Source: Algibacter sp045066735 (GTDB lineage: Bacteria; Bacteroidota; Bacteroidia; Flavobacteriales; Flavobacteriaceae). Taken from it: DNA of 64,000 nucleotides. The stretch is from the NCBI RefSeq assembly GCF_045066735.1, contig NZ_JBISHH010000011.1, positions 124,001 to 188,000 of the forward strand, read 5' to 3'. Positions 1 to 9,289 of this stretch are shown here, in pieces (the stretch's first letter is position 1; every line of letters starts with the position of its first letter). Both the position numbers and the translations under genes were made by a program. Under the pieces are notes generated by a model. That model saw nothing but the letters and a program-made list of their open reading frames with translations. It was not told where the DNA came from and searched no databases.

Positions 1-1
1 A

Positions 2-115
2 AACGGCGAAAATATTGGCCAAATTGATATTGATTCGAATACACCAGACCCATTTACAGAAGCCGATGAGCGTTTTCTAGAGTTTGTTTGTGCTCAAGTT
101 GCAACTATTTTATAG
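2..115 (+). CDS. GAF-domain protein, C-terminal end only
   Basis: An open frame enters from the left edge and ends at TAG 113-115, leaving the last 37 residues. They include IGQIDIDS followed by PFTEADERFLE, which looks like the final strand and helix of a small GAF domain of the free methionine-(R)-sulfoxide reductase type. The catalytic cysteines of that family would lie outside the window, so reductase activity cannot be judged. A strong terminator follows, so it is transcribed apart from purH. Confidence 0.6.
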   Translation, partial: NGENIGQIDIDSNTPDPFTEADERFLEFVCAQVATIL

Positions 116-157
116 AAAACCTTTTTATAGAATAATTTAAAATAGAAATAATTTATA

Positions 158-217
158 GAAGTTGTTGTCACGTGGGGTATGTGTTTTGCATTCCACTTGT
201 TAACAACTTCTTTTTTT
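158..217 (+). terminator. Intrinsic terminator after the GAF gene
   Basis: GAAGTTGTT (158-166) pairs with AACAACTTC (202-210). A second inner pairing (GTGG with CCAC) lies inside the arms, and a run of seven T follows at 211-217. Confidence 0.75.
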
Positions 218-276
218 AGTTGAAAAATGAAACTTCTTTTTTATTATTTCACAACCTATTTTTTAAACTAAATAAG

Positions 277-284
277 TACTTTTG
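277..284 (+). promoter_or_regulatory. Candidate -7 element (TACTTTTG) for purH
   Basis: TACTTTTG matches the Bacteroidota -7 consensus TAnnTTTG. No clear TTG sits about 20 nt upstream. It would give a leader of about 75 nt before the purH ATG. Confidence 0.45.
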
Positions 285-368
285 CAAATATTTTAAATTT
301 TCAGTGTAAAAGGCTGAAAAACAATAAAATTTCACATAAAAAGGACTCTTAAACACAACACAACACTA

Positions 369-1901
369 ATGAGCAACGAAAAAACCATTAAATCGGCACT
401 AATTTCTGTATTTAGTAAAGACGGATTAGAACCTATTGTAAAAAAGTTAAACGAACAAGGCGTGACCATATATTCTACTGGTGGCACCGAAAAATTTATT
501 AACGATTTAGGCATAAACGTTGTTCCTGTTGAAGATGTAACCTCTTACCCTTCTATTCTTGGTGGCCGTGTAAAAACACTTCATCCTAAAGTTTTTGGAG
601 GTATTTTAAACAGACAAAACCATGATGGTGATGTTGCTGAATTAGCTGAATACGACATCCCACAACTTGATGTTGTTATTGTAGATTTATATCCATTTGA
701 AAAAACAGTAGCTTCTGGAGCAAGTACTCAAGATATTATTGAAAAAATTGATATTGGAGGGATTTCTTTAATTCGTGCAGCAGCTAAAAATTATTCAGAT
801 GTTATTTGTGTATCATCAGTAGATGATTATGCTGAATTTTTAGACATTATTTCTGAAAATAACGGAAGTATTTCTGAAGAAAACAGAAAACGTTTTGCAG
901 GAAAAGCATTTAATGTATCTTCTCATTACGATACGGCTATTTTTAACTACTTCAACCAAAACAATGAAGAGACTGTTTTAAAAATTAGCGAAACAAATGG
1001 TAAAACATTACGTTACGGAGAGAATCCACACCAAAAAGGTTTTTTCTTCGGAAACTTTGATGAATTATTCACTAAACTGCATGGTAAAGAGTTAAGCTAC
1101 AACAACCTTTTAGATGTTGATGCTGCAGTGAATTTAATGAACGAATTTAAAAACGACGCACCAACATTTGCTGTTTTAAAACACAATAACGCTTGTGGTT
1201 TAGCCCAGCGCGACACATTACACCAAGCTTATGTAGACGCATTGGCAGGAGATCCTGTCTCTGCTTTTGGAGGCGTTTTAATTAGCAACAAAGAAATTGA
1301 TTTAGCTACAGCCGAAGAAATACATAAATTATTCTGTGAGGTTGTTATCGCACCTTCTTTTTCTGCGGAAGCGCTAGAAACTCTTAAAGGTAAAAAGAAC
1401 AGAATTTTATTAGAAATACATGATATTGACATGCCGCAAACAAACGTTAGAAGCTGTTTAAACGGTGTTTTAGTACAAGACAGAAATAATATTACAGATC
1501 AGGCTGAAGATTTAAAAACAGTAACAAACTTAGCGCCAACTAATTCGCAAGTTGACGATTTAATATTTGCTTCTAAAATTTGTAAGCATACTAAATCTAA
1601 TACTATTGTTTTAACAAAAAACAAAACGCTATTAGCGAGCGGAACCGGACAAACTAGCCGTGTTGACGCTTTAGAACAAGCCATACACAAAGCGCAAACC
1701 TTTAAATTTGATTTAAACGGAGCTGCTATGGCAAGTGATGCTTTTTTCCCTTTTCCTGATTGTGTGGAAATAGCTAAAAACGCTGGTATAGCTTCGGTAA
1801 TTCAACCTGGTGGATCTATTAAAGATCAATTAAGCATTGATTATTGTAACGATAATAATGTAGCTATGGTAATGACTGGAACACGCCACTTTAAACACTA
1901 A
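369..1901 (+). CDS. purH: Bifunctional AICAR formyltransferase / IMP cyclohydrolase
   Basis: This enzyme carries out the last two steps of de novo purine synthesis: formylation of AICAR with 10-formyl-THF, then ring closure to IMP, in the cytosol. The N-terminal MGS-like cyclohydrolase domain shows YSTGGT (residues 35-40) and GGRVKTLHP (65-73). The AICARFT domain shows YGENPHQ (216-222) and KHNNACG (271-277), which carries the Lys-His catalytic pair, and the protein ends in the typical GTRHFKH. At 510 aa it is full length. It stands alone between a terminator and an inverted repeat, and its start fits the normal N-terminus of the family. Confidence 0.97.
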   Translation: MSNEKTIKSALISVFSKDGLEPIVKKLNEQGVTIYSTGGTEKFINDLGINVVPVEDVTSYPSILGGRVKTLHPKVFGGILNRQNHDGDVAELAEYDIPQLDVVIVDLYPFEKTVASGASTQDIIEKIDIGGISLIRAAAKNYSDVICVSSVDDYAEFLDIISENNGSISEENRKRFAGKAFNVSSHYDTAIFNYFNQNNEETVLKISETNGKTLRYGENPHQKGFFFGNFDELFTKLHGKELSYNNLLDVDAAVNLMNEFKNDAPTFAVLKHNNACGLAQRDTLHQAYVDALAGDPVSAFGGVLISNKEIDLATAEEIHKLFCEVVIAPSFSAEALETLKGKKNRILLEIHDIDMPQTNVRSCLNGVLVQDRNNITDQAEDLKTVTNLAPTNSQVDDLIFASKICKHTKSNTIVLTKNKTLLASGTGQTSRVDALEQAIHKAQTFKFDLNGAAMASDAFFPFPDCVEIAKNAGIASVIQPGGSIKDQLSIDYCNDNNVAMVMTGTRHFKH

Positions 1902-1906
1902 ATTTT

Positions 1907-1959
1907 TATGGACGGTTTAAGCTTCACTTTTAAACAGAAGATAGTTTAAACCGTCCATA
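1907..1959. repeat. 14-bp perfect inverted repeat after purH
   Basis: TATGGACGGTTTAA (1907-1920) is the exact reverse complement of 1946-1959. The 25-nt loop holds a smaller CTTC/GAAG pairing. No T run follows on the plus strand, so it is not a classic intrinsic terminator. It may protect the purH mRNA 3' end or act as a terminator with a degenerate tail. Confidence 0.7.
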
Positions 1960-2094
1960 ATTAAATAAAATACGTATAACCTACGAATACTTTTGGTAAA
2001 CCGAATTTTGCACACTTTAAAACTCTAAATATTTAGTAACTTTTAGTACTTTTACGAGATTCGTTTTTAAACCACAATAAATTATTAATAGCAC

Positions 2095-3123
2095 ATGGGA
2101 TTTTTTGACTTCCTTACCGAAGATATAGCCATAGATTTAGGTACCGCCAACACACTTATTATTCATAATGATAAAGTTGTTGTAGATGCACCATCTATTG
2201 TGGCACGAGATAGAATTTCTGGTAAAATTATTGCCGTAGGGCAAGAAGCCAGTTTAATGCAAGGTAAAACCCATGAAAACATTAAAACTATTCGCCCTTT
2301 AAAAGACGGTGTTATTGCAGATTTTGATGCTTCGGAACAAATGATAAGTATGTTTATTAAAAACATACCAGCATTAAAAAAGAAGTTTTTTACTCCAGCA
2401 TTACGTATGGTAGTTTGTATTCCCTCTGGAATTACAGAAGTAGAAATGCGTGCTGTAAAAGAATCTTGTGAGCGTGTTAATGGTAAAGAAGTGTACTTAA
2501 TTCACGAACCTATGGCTGCGGCTATTGGTATTGGTGTAGATATCATGCAACCAAAAGGAAATATGGTTGTAGATATAGGTGGTGGTACAACAGAAATTGC
2601 TGTCATTGCACTTGGTGGTATTGTTTGCGATAAATCGGTTAAAATTGCAGGTGATGTATTTACAAACGATATTGTTTATTACATGCGAACACAACATAAT
2701 TTATATGTAGGTGAACGCACTGCTGAAAAAATAAAAATTCAAATTGGTGCTGCTACTGAAGATTTAGAATTACCTCCAGAAGACATGAGCGTTCAAGGAC
2801 GTGATTTGCTAACAGGAAAACCTAAACAAGTATCAATTTCTTATAGAGAAATAGCAAAAGCTTTAGATAAATCTATTTTACGCATCGAAGATGCCGTTAT
2901 GGAAACCTTATCTCAAACGCCTCCAGAATTGGCCGCAGATATTTACAACACGGGTATATATTTAGCCGGTGGTGGTTCTATGTTACGTGGTTTAGATAAG
3001 CGTTTATCTTTAAAAACAGATTTACCGGTTTACATTGCCGAAGATCCGTTACGTGCTGTTGTGCGTGGTACTGGTATCACACTTAAAAACTTACCTAAAT
3101 ACAAAAGTGTATTGATAAAATAA
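2095..3123 (+). CDS. mreB: Rod shape-determining actin homologue MreB
   Basis: Bacterial actin that forms filaments under the inner membrane and guides the elongasome. The actin-fold nucleotide motifs are visible: IAIDLGTANTL near the N-terminus, VVDIGGGTTEIAV in the middle and LAGGGSMLRGLDK near the C-terminus. At 342 aa it has the usual length. It is first in an operon with mreC, mreD, PBP2 and rodA, all in the same direction and mostly overlapping. A TACTTTTA sequence at 2047-2054 is a one-mismatch candidate -7 element. Confidence 0.97.
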   Translation: MGFFDFLTEDIAIDLGTANTLIIHNDKVVVDAPSIVARDRISGKIIAVGQEASLMQGKTHENIKTIRPLKDGVIADFDASEQMISMFIKNIPALKKKFFTPALRMVVCIPSGITEVEMRAVKESCERVNGKEVYLIHEPMAAAIGIGVDIMQPKGNMVVDIGGGTTEIAVIALGGIVCDKSVKIAGDVFTNDIVYYMRTQHNLYVGERTAEKIKIQIGAATEDLELPPEDMSVQGRDLLTGKPKQVSISYREIAKALDKSILRIEDAVMETLSQTPPELAADIYNTGIYLAGGGSMLRGLDKRLSLKTDLPVYIAEDPLRAVVRGTGITLKNLPKYKSVLIK

Positions 3124-3147
3124 AAGCATAAAATAGGTCTATAACCC

Positions 3148-3969
3148 ATGCAACAGATTATTAACTTTATAATAAGAAACAAAAACTTTTTGTTGTTCTT
3201 GTTGCTGTTTAGCATTTCTATTGTTTTTACAATTCAGTCACACTCCTATCATAAAAGTAAGTTTATTAATTCGGCTAACTTTTTAACAGGTGGTGTTTAC
3301 AATTCTGTAAATAATATTTCAGATTATTTTAATTTAAGATCTCAAAATAATCTATTAGCAGAAGAAAACAAACAACTAAAATCCCTTTTGTATAATAAAG
3401 CTACAAAAGATTCGACTTACATAGATAGCTTATCGTTTAACAATAAATACAAATTCACCTCGGCTAACATCATCAAGAATAGTTATGCCCTATCAGATAA
3501 TGTTTTACTATTAAATAGAGGTAAAAATGATAGTATTCATGAAGATTTTGGAGTTATAACAAGTAAAGGTATTTTAGGGATTGTAAATAAAACAAGTAAA
3601 AATTTCGCAACCGTTATTTCAATATTAAATACAACTAGTAATATTAGTGCTAAGTTAAAAAAGAGCAACCACTACGGTTCGCTAAAATGGAACGGAAAAA
3701 ACTCAAGAATTACACAATTAGTAGATATTCCAAAAATTGCAAACTTTAAAACAGGAGATACTATTGTAACATCTGGACTTTCTTCTATTTTTCCTAAAGG
3801 TATTCCCATTGGTACAGTGAGTGATTTCAAATTGGATAACACCGAAAATTATTATGAAATAAATGTATTGTTGTTTAATGACATGACGAATATTGAGCAT
3901 GTTTACATTATTAAAAACATCAATCTACCTGAAATTAAAAACCTTCTAAACGGCATTAGCAATGAATAG
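3148..3969 (+). CDS. mreC: Rod shape-determining protein MreC
   Basis: Bitopic inner-membrane protein that links MreB to PBP2 in the elongation complex. One membrane segment lies at about residues 13-29, followed by a predicted helical coiled-coil stretch (about 60-80) and the beta-rich periplasmic domain, with conserved elements such as GVITSKGILGIV and SSIFPKGIPIGTV. Its 3' end overlaps mreD by 8 nt, which implies translational coupling. At 273 aa it matches flavobacterial MreC. Confidence 0.93.
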   Translation: MQQIINFIIRNKNFLLFLLLFSISIVFTIQSHSYHKSKFINSANFLTGGVYNSVNNISDYFNLRSQNNLLAEENKQLKSLLYNKATKDSTYIDSLSFNNKYKFTSANIIKNSYALSDNVLLLNRGKNDSIHEDFGVITSKGILGIVNKTSKNFATVISILNTTSNISAKLKKSNHYGSLKWNGKNSRITQLVDIPKIANFKTGDTIVTSGLSSIFPKGIPIGTVSDFKLDNTENYYEINVLLFNDMTNIEHVYIIKNINLPEIKNLLNGISNE

Positions 3970-4468
3970 TTTATTTTTCGCCCAAGCTAGTCGGTTTATA
4001 ATACTCGTTCTTTTTCAAGTATTAATTTTCAACCACATTAATTTTTTAGGATATATAAACCCATACATCTACATTTTATTAATTGCTTTTTTCCCAGTTA
4101 GAAACAATCGCATCGTCATTATTCTACTTAGCTTCTTCTTAGGCCTTTCAATCGATTTATTTCTTGATACTGGTGGTATTCACGCAGCGGCGTGCGTATT
4201 TATAGCATACATTCGCCCTATTCTATTAAAATCCTCTTTTGGTATGATTTACGAGCACCAAACCATTCGCTTTAACGCCGTAGATTTTGGAGCCAAACTC
4301 ACTTATATTGCACTACTTACCATAGTACATCACCTCGTTTTGTTTAGTTTAGAAATATTTAACTTTTCAAAAATAATTTTAATCCTTCAAAAAGCGTTAT
4401 TCTCAAGTATATTCAGTATTATATTGATTATATTAATTACAATTATTTTTAGTAGAAAAACGAAATGA
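3962..4468 (+). CDS. mreD: Rod shape-determining protein MreD
   Basis: Small polytopic inner-membrane protein (168 aa, about five hydrophobic segments) of the elongasome. The family signature is visible as FLGLSIDLFLDTGGIHA. Identity rests as much on its position between mreC (8-nt overlap) and the PBP2 gene (4-nt ATGA overlap) as on sequence, because MreD diverges quickly. Confidence 0.9.
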   Translation: MNSLFFAQASRFIILVLFQVLIFNHINFLGYINPYIYILLIAFFPVRNNRIVIILLSFFLGLSIDLFLDTGGIHAAACVFIAYIRPILLKSSFGMIYEHQTIRFNAVDFGAKLTYIALLTIVHHLVLFSLEIFNFSKIILILQKALFSSIFSIILIILITIIFSRKTK

Positions 4469-6402
4469 GGCAATTTTTACTTTTTATTTCCATCATTCTT
4501 GTTGGTGTTTTATTTATTTCTAGGCTTTTTTATCTTCAAGTGTACAGCTCGAATTCAGATAGCTTATATGATGATAACGCCATTAGAAAAGTTTGGGACT
4601 ACCCTAAACGCGGTTTTGTTTACGACAGAAACGGCGAACTCTTAGTTTCTAATCAACCATCTTACGATGTCATGGTTATTCCACGAGAAGTTGAACCTCT
4701 TGATACCTTAGAGTTTTGTAATCTATTAAAAATTGACAAAGAAAAATTTATAAAAACATATAACAAAGCGCGTCATTATTCTCCTAGATTATCTTCAGTA
4801 TTTGTTTCGCATTTATCAAAATCTGATTATGCGGTACTTCAAGAGAAAATGCGAAAATTTAAAGGATTCTATATACAAAAACGTTCACTTCGGCATTACG
4901 AAACAACAATTGGAGCCAATGTTTTAGGTGATATTGGCGAGGTAAATAATGCTATTATAAACCGAGACGATTACTATAAAATGGGTGACCTTATAGGGAA
5001 GCAAGGTATTGAAGCTTCTTATGAGCAAACATTGCGTGGCGTTAAAGGTTTAAAATTTATTCAAAAAGACAGATTTAACCGTAACATTGGCCCTTATAAA
5101 GATGGCAAATTCGATATTATTCCCGAACAAGGTAAAGACATAAAAATCACTATCGATGCCGACTTACAAGCTTACGGCGAATTACTTATGCAAAATAAAC
5201 GTGGTGGCGTTATTGCCATAGAACCATCAACTGGGGAAATTTTAGCGATGGTTGCTGCTCCTACCTACGACCCAAATATTTTAGTTGGAAGAAACCGCTC
5301 TAAAAACTTTACAAAACTCTATAATGATTCTATAGCAAAACCTCTTTTCAACAGAAGTTTACAAGGTGTTTACGAGCCAGGATCTCCATTTAAATTAATG
5401 AACGCTCTAATCGCTCTACAAGAAGAAGTTATTGGTCCTGATGAAACTGTTACCTGTTACGGAGGTTATAAATACGGAAACCGCTTTATGAAATGCCACT
5501 GCCATAGTGGAACTAGAAACGATATGATTTCGGGTATACAACGTTCATGCAACGCCTATTTTGCTACCACTTACAGAAAAATTTTAGATAAAAACGGTAA
5601 TGCTTCCGATGGTATTGACGCTTGGAGCAAGCATGCCAAAAGCTTTGGTTTAGGCGAATTTTTAAATAACGATTTATTTGTTGGCCAAAAAGGCCGGATA
5701 CCAGATCGAGATTATTACAAGCACATCTACCCTAACACGTTCTACTCTACTTATACCATTTCTAATGCTATTGGTCAAGGAGAAGTTGCGACAACACCTA
5801 TTCAATTAGCTAATATGGCAGCTGCTATTGCAAATCGTGGCCATTACTTTACACCACATATTATAAAAAGTATTGAAAATGAAACACTCCCCGAGCAATT
5901 TACAAAACCCAAAGTAACCACTATAGACAAACAGAATTTCGAACCAGTTATCGAAGGCATGTTACAAGTTTATAAAAAAGGTACTGCTGCTTCTTTACAA
6001 GTTAAAGATATTGACATTTGCGGAAAAACAGGGACCGTAGAAAACTTTGTTAAAATTGATAGTGTAAAAACACAACTTACAGATCATTCTATATTTTTAG
6101 CTTTTGCACCAAAAGATAACCCAAAAATAGCAATCGCTGTTTTTGTTGAAAACGGATATTGGGGCAGTCGTTTCGCTGGGCGTATTGCTAGTTTAATGAT
6201 TGAAAAACATATTAAAAAGGAAATTACCCGAAAAGATTTAGAAGAATGGTTATTGAAACATAGTTTAGAAAATGAATACGCTAAACCTTATTCTGGCGAA
6301 CCATTTAAAATTAACGGACAAACAAGCTTACAAATTGTTGAAGACCAAGAATACAATAGACTGAAAACAGAGCTGAATAAAATCAATAAAACAGCAAATT
6401 AA
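4465..6402 (+). CDS. mrdA: Penicillin-binding protein 2 (elongation transpeptidase)
   Basis: Class B PBP that crosslinks peptidoglycan during lateral growth, partnered with RodA. It has a single N-terminal membrane anchor (about residues 4-20), a dimerisation/pedestal domain and a C-terminal transpeptidase domain. All three active-site motifs are intact: SxxK at Ser307 (SPFK), SxN at 361-363 (SCN) and KTG at 521-523. At 645 aa it is a normal length. It overlaps mreD by 4 nt, and its stop overlaps the rodA start (TAATG). Confidence 0.95.
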   Translation: MRQFLLFISIILVGVLFISRLFYLQVYSSNSDSLYDDNAIRKVWDYPKRGFVYDRNGELLVSNQPSYDVMVIPREVEPLDTLEFCNLLKIDKEKFIKTYNKARHYSPRLSSVFVSHLSKSDYAVLQEKMRKFKGFYIQKRSLRHYETTIGANVLGDIGEVNNAIINRDDYYKMGDLIGKQGIEASYEQTLRGVKGLKFIQKDRFNRNIGPYKDGKFDIIPEQGKDIKITIDADLQAYGELLMQNKRGGVIAIEPSTGEILAMVAAPTYDPNILVGRNRSKNFTKLYNDSIAKPLFNRSLQGVYEPGSPFKLMNALIALQEEVIGPDETVTCYGGYKYGNRFMKCHCHSGTRNDMISGIQRSCNAYFATTYRKILDKNGNASDGIDAWSKHAKSFGLGEFLNNDLFVGQKGRIPDRDYYKHIYPNTFYSTYTISNAIGQGEVATTPIQLANMAAAIANRGHYFTPHIIKSIENETLPEQFTKPKVTTIDKQNFEPVIEGMLQVYKKGTAASLQVKDIDICGKTGTVENFVKIDSVKTQLTDHSIFLAFAPKDNPKIAIAVFVENGYWGSRFAGRIASLMIEKHIKKEITRKDLEEWLLKHSLENEYAKPYSGEPFKINGQTSLQIVEDQEYNRLKTELNKINKTAN

Positions 6403-7679
6403 TGGTTAGAGATACTAACAGGCATTTTAAATTCGACTGGATTACTATTTTCCTTTTCTTTCTTTTGGTTGGTTTTGGCTGGCTTAATATTTTATCAGCA
6501 TCACACACCGGAACCACACTAAATTATTTCGATCTTTCACAACCCTTCGGGAAACAACTAATTTTTATTTTTCTAACCTTTGGTTTAATAATATTGTTAC
6601 TAGCCATAGACGCGAAGTTTTATGAACGCTTCTCCAGTGTAATCTATATTATTTCTATGCTCTCACTAGTTGGGTTGTTTATATTCGGTAAAAACGTAAA
6701 CGGAGCCACCTCTTGGTATGCCATTGGCGGCATGACCTTACAACCTAGTGAGTTTGCAAAAACAGCCACAGCATTAGCGGTTGCCAAATACATTAGTGAT
6801 CTAAATACTAACATTAAAAATTTTAGCGATCAAATAAAAACATTTGCTATAATTATTACTCCAGCCGTTTTAGTATTACTGCAAAACGATACTGGGAGTA
6901 CCATTGTTTACGGTGCTTTCTTTTTTGTTTTGTATCGTGAAGGCTTACCTAAATATTATTTAACACTTGCCGTTTCAGTCATACTGCTTTCTGTTTTATC
7001 TTTAAAATTTGGAGCTATTGTTACATCAATTATTGCTATTATTATCGTGATTTCTTATCATTTTCTAAGTAAAAGAAAACTTAGAGTTTATCACCTAGCA
7101 CTTATTATAATAGCGGCATTAGCCGTTTCATTTGGAGTAAAATTTTTCTATCAAAGCGTTTTACAACCCCACCAACAAGACCGTATAAGTCTTTGGTTAC
7201 GTTTAGAAAAAGACCCTGTTAAACTTCAAAAAATGAAGCAAACATTTGCCTATAATCTAAACGAATCGGAAAAAGCAATAAGCTCCGGCGGAGTTTCGGG
7301 TAAAGGCTTTATGGAGGGTACACGAACCACCGGAAAATTTGTACCTGAACAGCATACCGATTACATTTTCAGTACCGTAGGCGAAGAATGGGGTTTTCTT
7401 GGTAGCTCGTTTGTAGTTATAGTTTTTGTTTTATTATTACTACGTATATTGCACTTGGCCGAACTACAAAAATCGCAATTCAGTCGTGTTTATGGCTATG
7501 GTGTTGCGGCTATTGTTTTTATCCACTTTTTAATTAATATCGGTATGGTTATGGGTTTAATTCCAACTATCGGTATTCCATTACCTCTTTTCAGTTATGG
7601 AGGCTCTGGGCTTTGGGCATTTACTATTTTAATCTTTATTTTTATTAAATTAGATTCCAACAAAATAAACGAATGGTAG
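6402..7679 (+). CDS. rodA: RodA, SEDS-family peptidoglycan glycosyltransferase
   Basis: Polytopic membrane glycan polymerase of the SEDS family that works with PBP2. Family motifs seen are LQPSEFAK, QNDTGSTIV (position of the essential Asp) and PLPLFSYGGSGLWA near the C-terminus. About ten hydrophobic segments can be counted. The loop before the QHTDYIFS motif is long, as in other Bacteroidota RodA proteins. Its start overlaps the PBP2 stop by one base, so the two partners are translated together. Confidence 0.95.
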   Translation: MVRDTNRHFKFDWITIFLFFLLVGFGWLNILSASHTGTTLNYFDLSQPFGKQLIFIFLTFGLIILLLAIDAKFYERFSSVIYIISMLSLVGLFIFGKNVNGATSWYAIGGMTLQPSEFAKTATALAVAKYISDLNTNIKNFSDQIKTFAIIITPAVLVLLQNDTGSTIVYGAFFFVLYREGLPKYYLTLAVSVILLSVLSLKFGAIVTSIIAIIIVISYHFLSKRKLRVYHLALIIIAALAVSFGVKFFYQSVLQPHQQDRISLWLRLEKDPVKLQKMKQTFAYNLNESEKAISSGGVSGKGFMEGTRTTGKFVPEQHTDYIFSTVGEEWGFLGSSFVVIVFVLLLLRILHLAELQKSQFSRVYGYGVAAIVFIHFLINIGMVMGLIPTIGIPLPLFSYGGSGLWAFTILIFIFIKLDSNKINEW

Positions 7680-7712
7680 TTTACTCATCGTTATTTTATT
7701 ATGTTTACTCTA

Positions 7713-8348
7713 ATGAAAAATAAACTATATACACTTTTTACACTAATTATATTAGCTAGCTGCTCTAGTAGTAAAACGCTTACCGACCAAAGTTTTTCTA
7801 AAGAGCAAACGCAGTTAATTTCAATTGCCGATAGCTTAGCACCCATGCGTGTTTTTAAAATAACTAATAAAAAAGATTCACTTTTACTACGTTCGAAAAG
7901 TGCATACATAAAACCATCGCCAAACAATGTTGTTTTAAAAACCTTTGTTAGCAGGCTCTACGCTACAGTTAGAGACAGTTTATCTATGGGAGTTGGTATT
8001 GCCGCACCGCAGGTAGGCATTTTAAAAAACATTATTTGGGTACAACGTTTCGATAAAGAAAACCACCCTTTCGAGGTGTATTTAAATCCACGAATCACCA
8101 AATATTCAACGGAAAAACAATCGGTAAAAGAAGGCTGCTTATCCATCCCCAACCGTAGCGACATGCTTAACAGTCGAGCCTTTTCTATCGATATTGAATA
8201 TGACACTATGAACGCTGAACATAAAAAAGAAACCATTAACGATTTTACAGCAGTAATATTTCAGCACGAAATAGATCATTTAAGCGGTATTTTATATTTA
8301 GACCATCTAGAAAAAGAAGTACGCGACGCCAATAAACCCAAGCTTTAA
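7713..8348 (+). CDS. Peptide deformylase with a lipoprotein signal peptide
   Basis: All three deformylase motifs are intact: GVGIAAPQVG (motif 1), EGCLSIP (motif 2, metal-binding Cys) and QHEIDHLSG (motif 3, two His ligands and the catalytic Glu). Unlike a housekeeping Def, it begins with a lipoprotein signal: a charged start, a hydrophobic core and lipobox LASC with Cys17. I start it at 7713 (MKNKLYTL) rather than the in-frame ATG at 7701, because 7713 gives a normal signal peptide. It lies 33 nt after rodA and 1 nt before murI, in the shape/peptidoglycan operon. The family reaction is removal of formyl from N-formylmethionine peptides; the signal implies action in the periplasm or at the outer membrane, which is unusual. 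A second, cytosolic Def is expected elsewhere. Confidence 0.85.
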   Translation: MKNKLYTLFTLIILASCSSSKTLTDQSFSKEQTQLISIADSLAPMRVFKITNKKDSLLLRSKSAYIKPSPNNVVLKTFVSRLYATVRDSLSMGVGIAAPQVGILKNIIWVQRFDKENHPFEVYLNPRITKYSTEKQSVKEGCLSIPNRSDMLNSRAFSIDIEYDTMNAEHKKETINDFTAVIFQHEIDHLSGILYLDHLEKEVRDANKPKL

Positions 8349-8349
8349 A

Positions 8350-9129
8350 ATGAATAAAAACTCAATAGGCATTTTCGATTCTGGGGTTGGAGGAACTTCC
8401 ATTTGGAAAGAAATTAACACGCTTTTACCAAACGAGAACACGCTTTATTTAGCCGATAGCAAACATGCGCCTTACGGTTCTAAAGGCAAAGAAGCCATTG
8501 TAGATTTAAGCATAAAAAACACCGAATATCTACTACACAACAATTGTAAAATAATAGTAGTAGCCTGTAATACAGCAACTACAAATGCCATAGATTACCT
8601 TCGTGAGCATTATAAAATTCCTTTTATAGGAATAGAACCAGCCATAAAACCGGCAGCCTTACAAACCAAAACAAATGCTATTGGTATTCTAGCAACAAAA
8701 GGCACATTAAGCAGTGCTTTATTTTCAAAAACGGCGGGTATGTTTTCAAAAAGCGTTAATATTATTGAGCAAGTTGGAGAAGGTATTGTGGATCTCATTG
8801 AAACAGGAAAATTACATTCTCCAGAAATGAAGTCGTTATTAAAAATCTATCTCAACCCCATGATAGCCGCCAACATAGACCATTTGGTTTTAGGCTGCAC
8901 GCATTATCCATATTTAATGCCGTTACTTCTAGATATACTTCCAAAACACGTTAAAATTATAGATTCTGGCCAAGCCGTAGCCCGACAGACTAAAGCTATT
9001 TTAGAACAATATAATTTACTAAACACTACCACAAACGGAGCTGAAAACATGTTTTTAACTAACGGAAATCCGGATACCATGCATGCTCTTTTAAACAAAA
9101 AATTTAATATTGAAATTGCTGATTTCTAA
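8350..9129 (+). CDS. murI: Glutamate racemase
   Basis: Makes D-glutamate for the peptidoglycan stem peptide. N-terminal GIFDSGVGG and both catalytic cysteines are present, Cys73 in VACNTATT and Cys183 in LGCTHYPYL. It starts 1 nt after the deformylase stop, so it is probably cotranscribed with the mre/rodA genes, which fits a shared cell-wall role. At 259 aa it is full length. Confidence 0.95.
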   Translation: MNKNSIGIFDSGVGGTSIWKEINTLLPNENTLYLADSKHAPYGSKGKEAIVDLSIKNTEYLLHNNCKIIVVACNTATTNAIDYLREHYKIPFIGIEPAIKPAALQTKTNAIGILATKGTLSSALFSKTAGMFSKSVNIIEQVGEGIVDLIETGKLHSPEMKSLLKIYLNPMIAANIDHLVLGCTHYPYLMPLLLDILPKHVKIIDSGQAVARQTKAILEQYNLLNTTTNGAENMFLTNGNPDTMHALLNKKFNIEIADF

Positions 9130-9289
9130 TTAACAAAACAATCAAATTGTCATCGTATTTAAAATGTATATTATTAAAGATAAAGTAAGTCAGTTATTGA
9201 AGTATTAAAACTTTAGCTCCATTTTATAGAATACACAGCACTAGGTTATATTCAAATAATAAAGGTCTCAATAATTTTAGTTCAACAAA

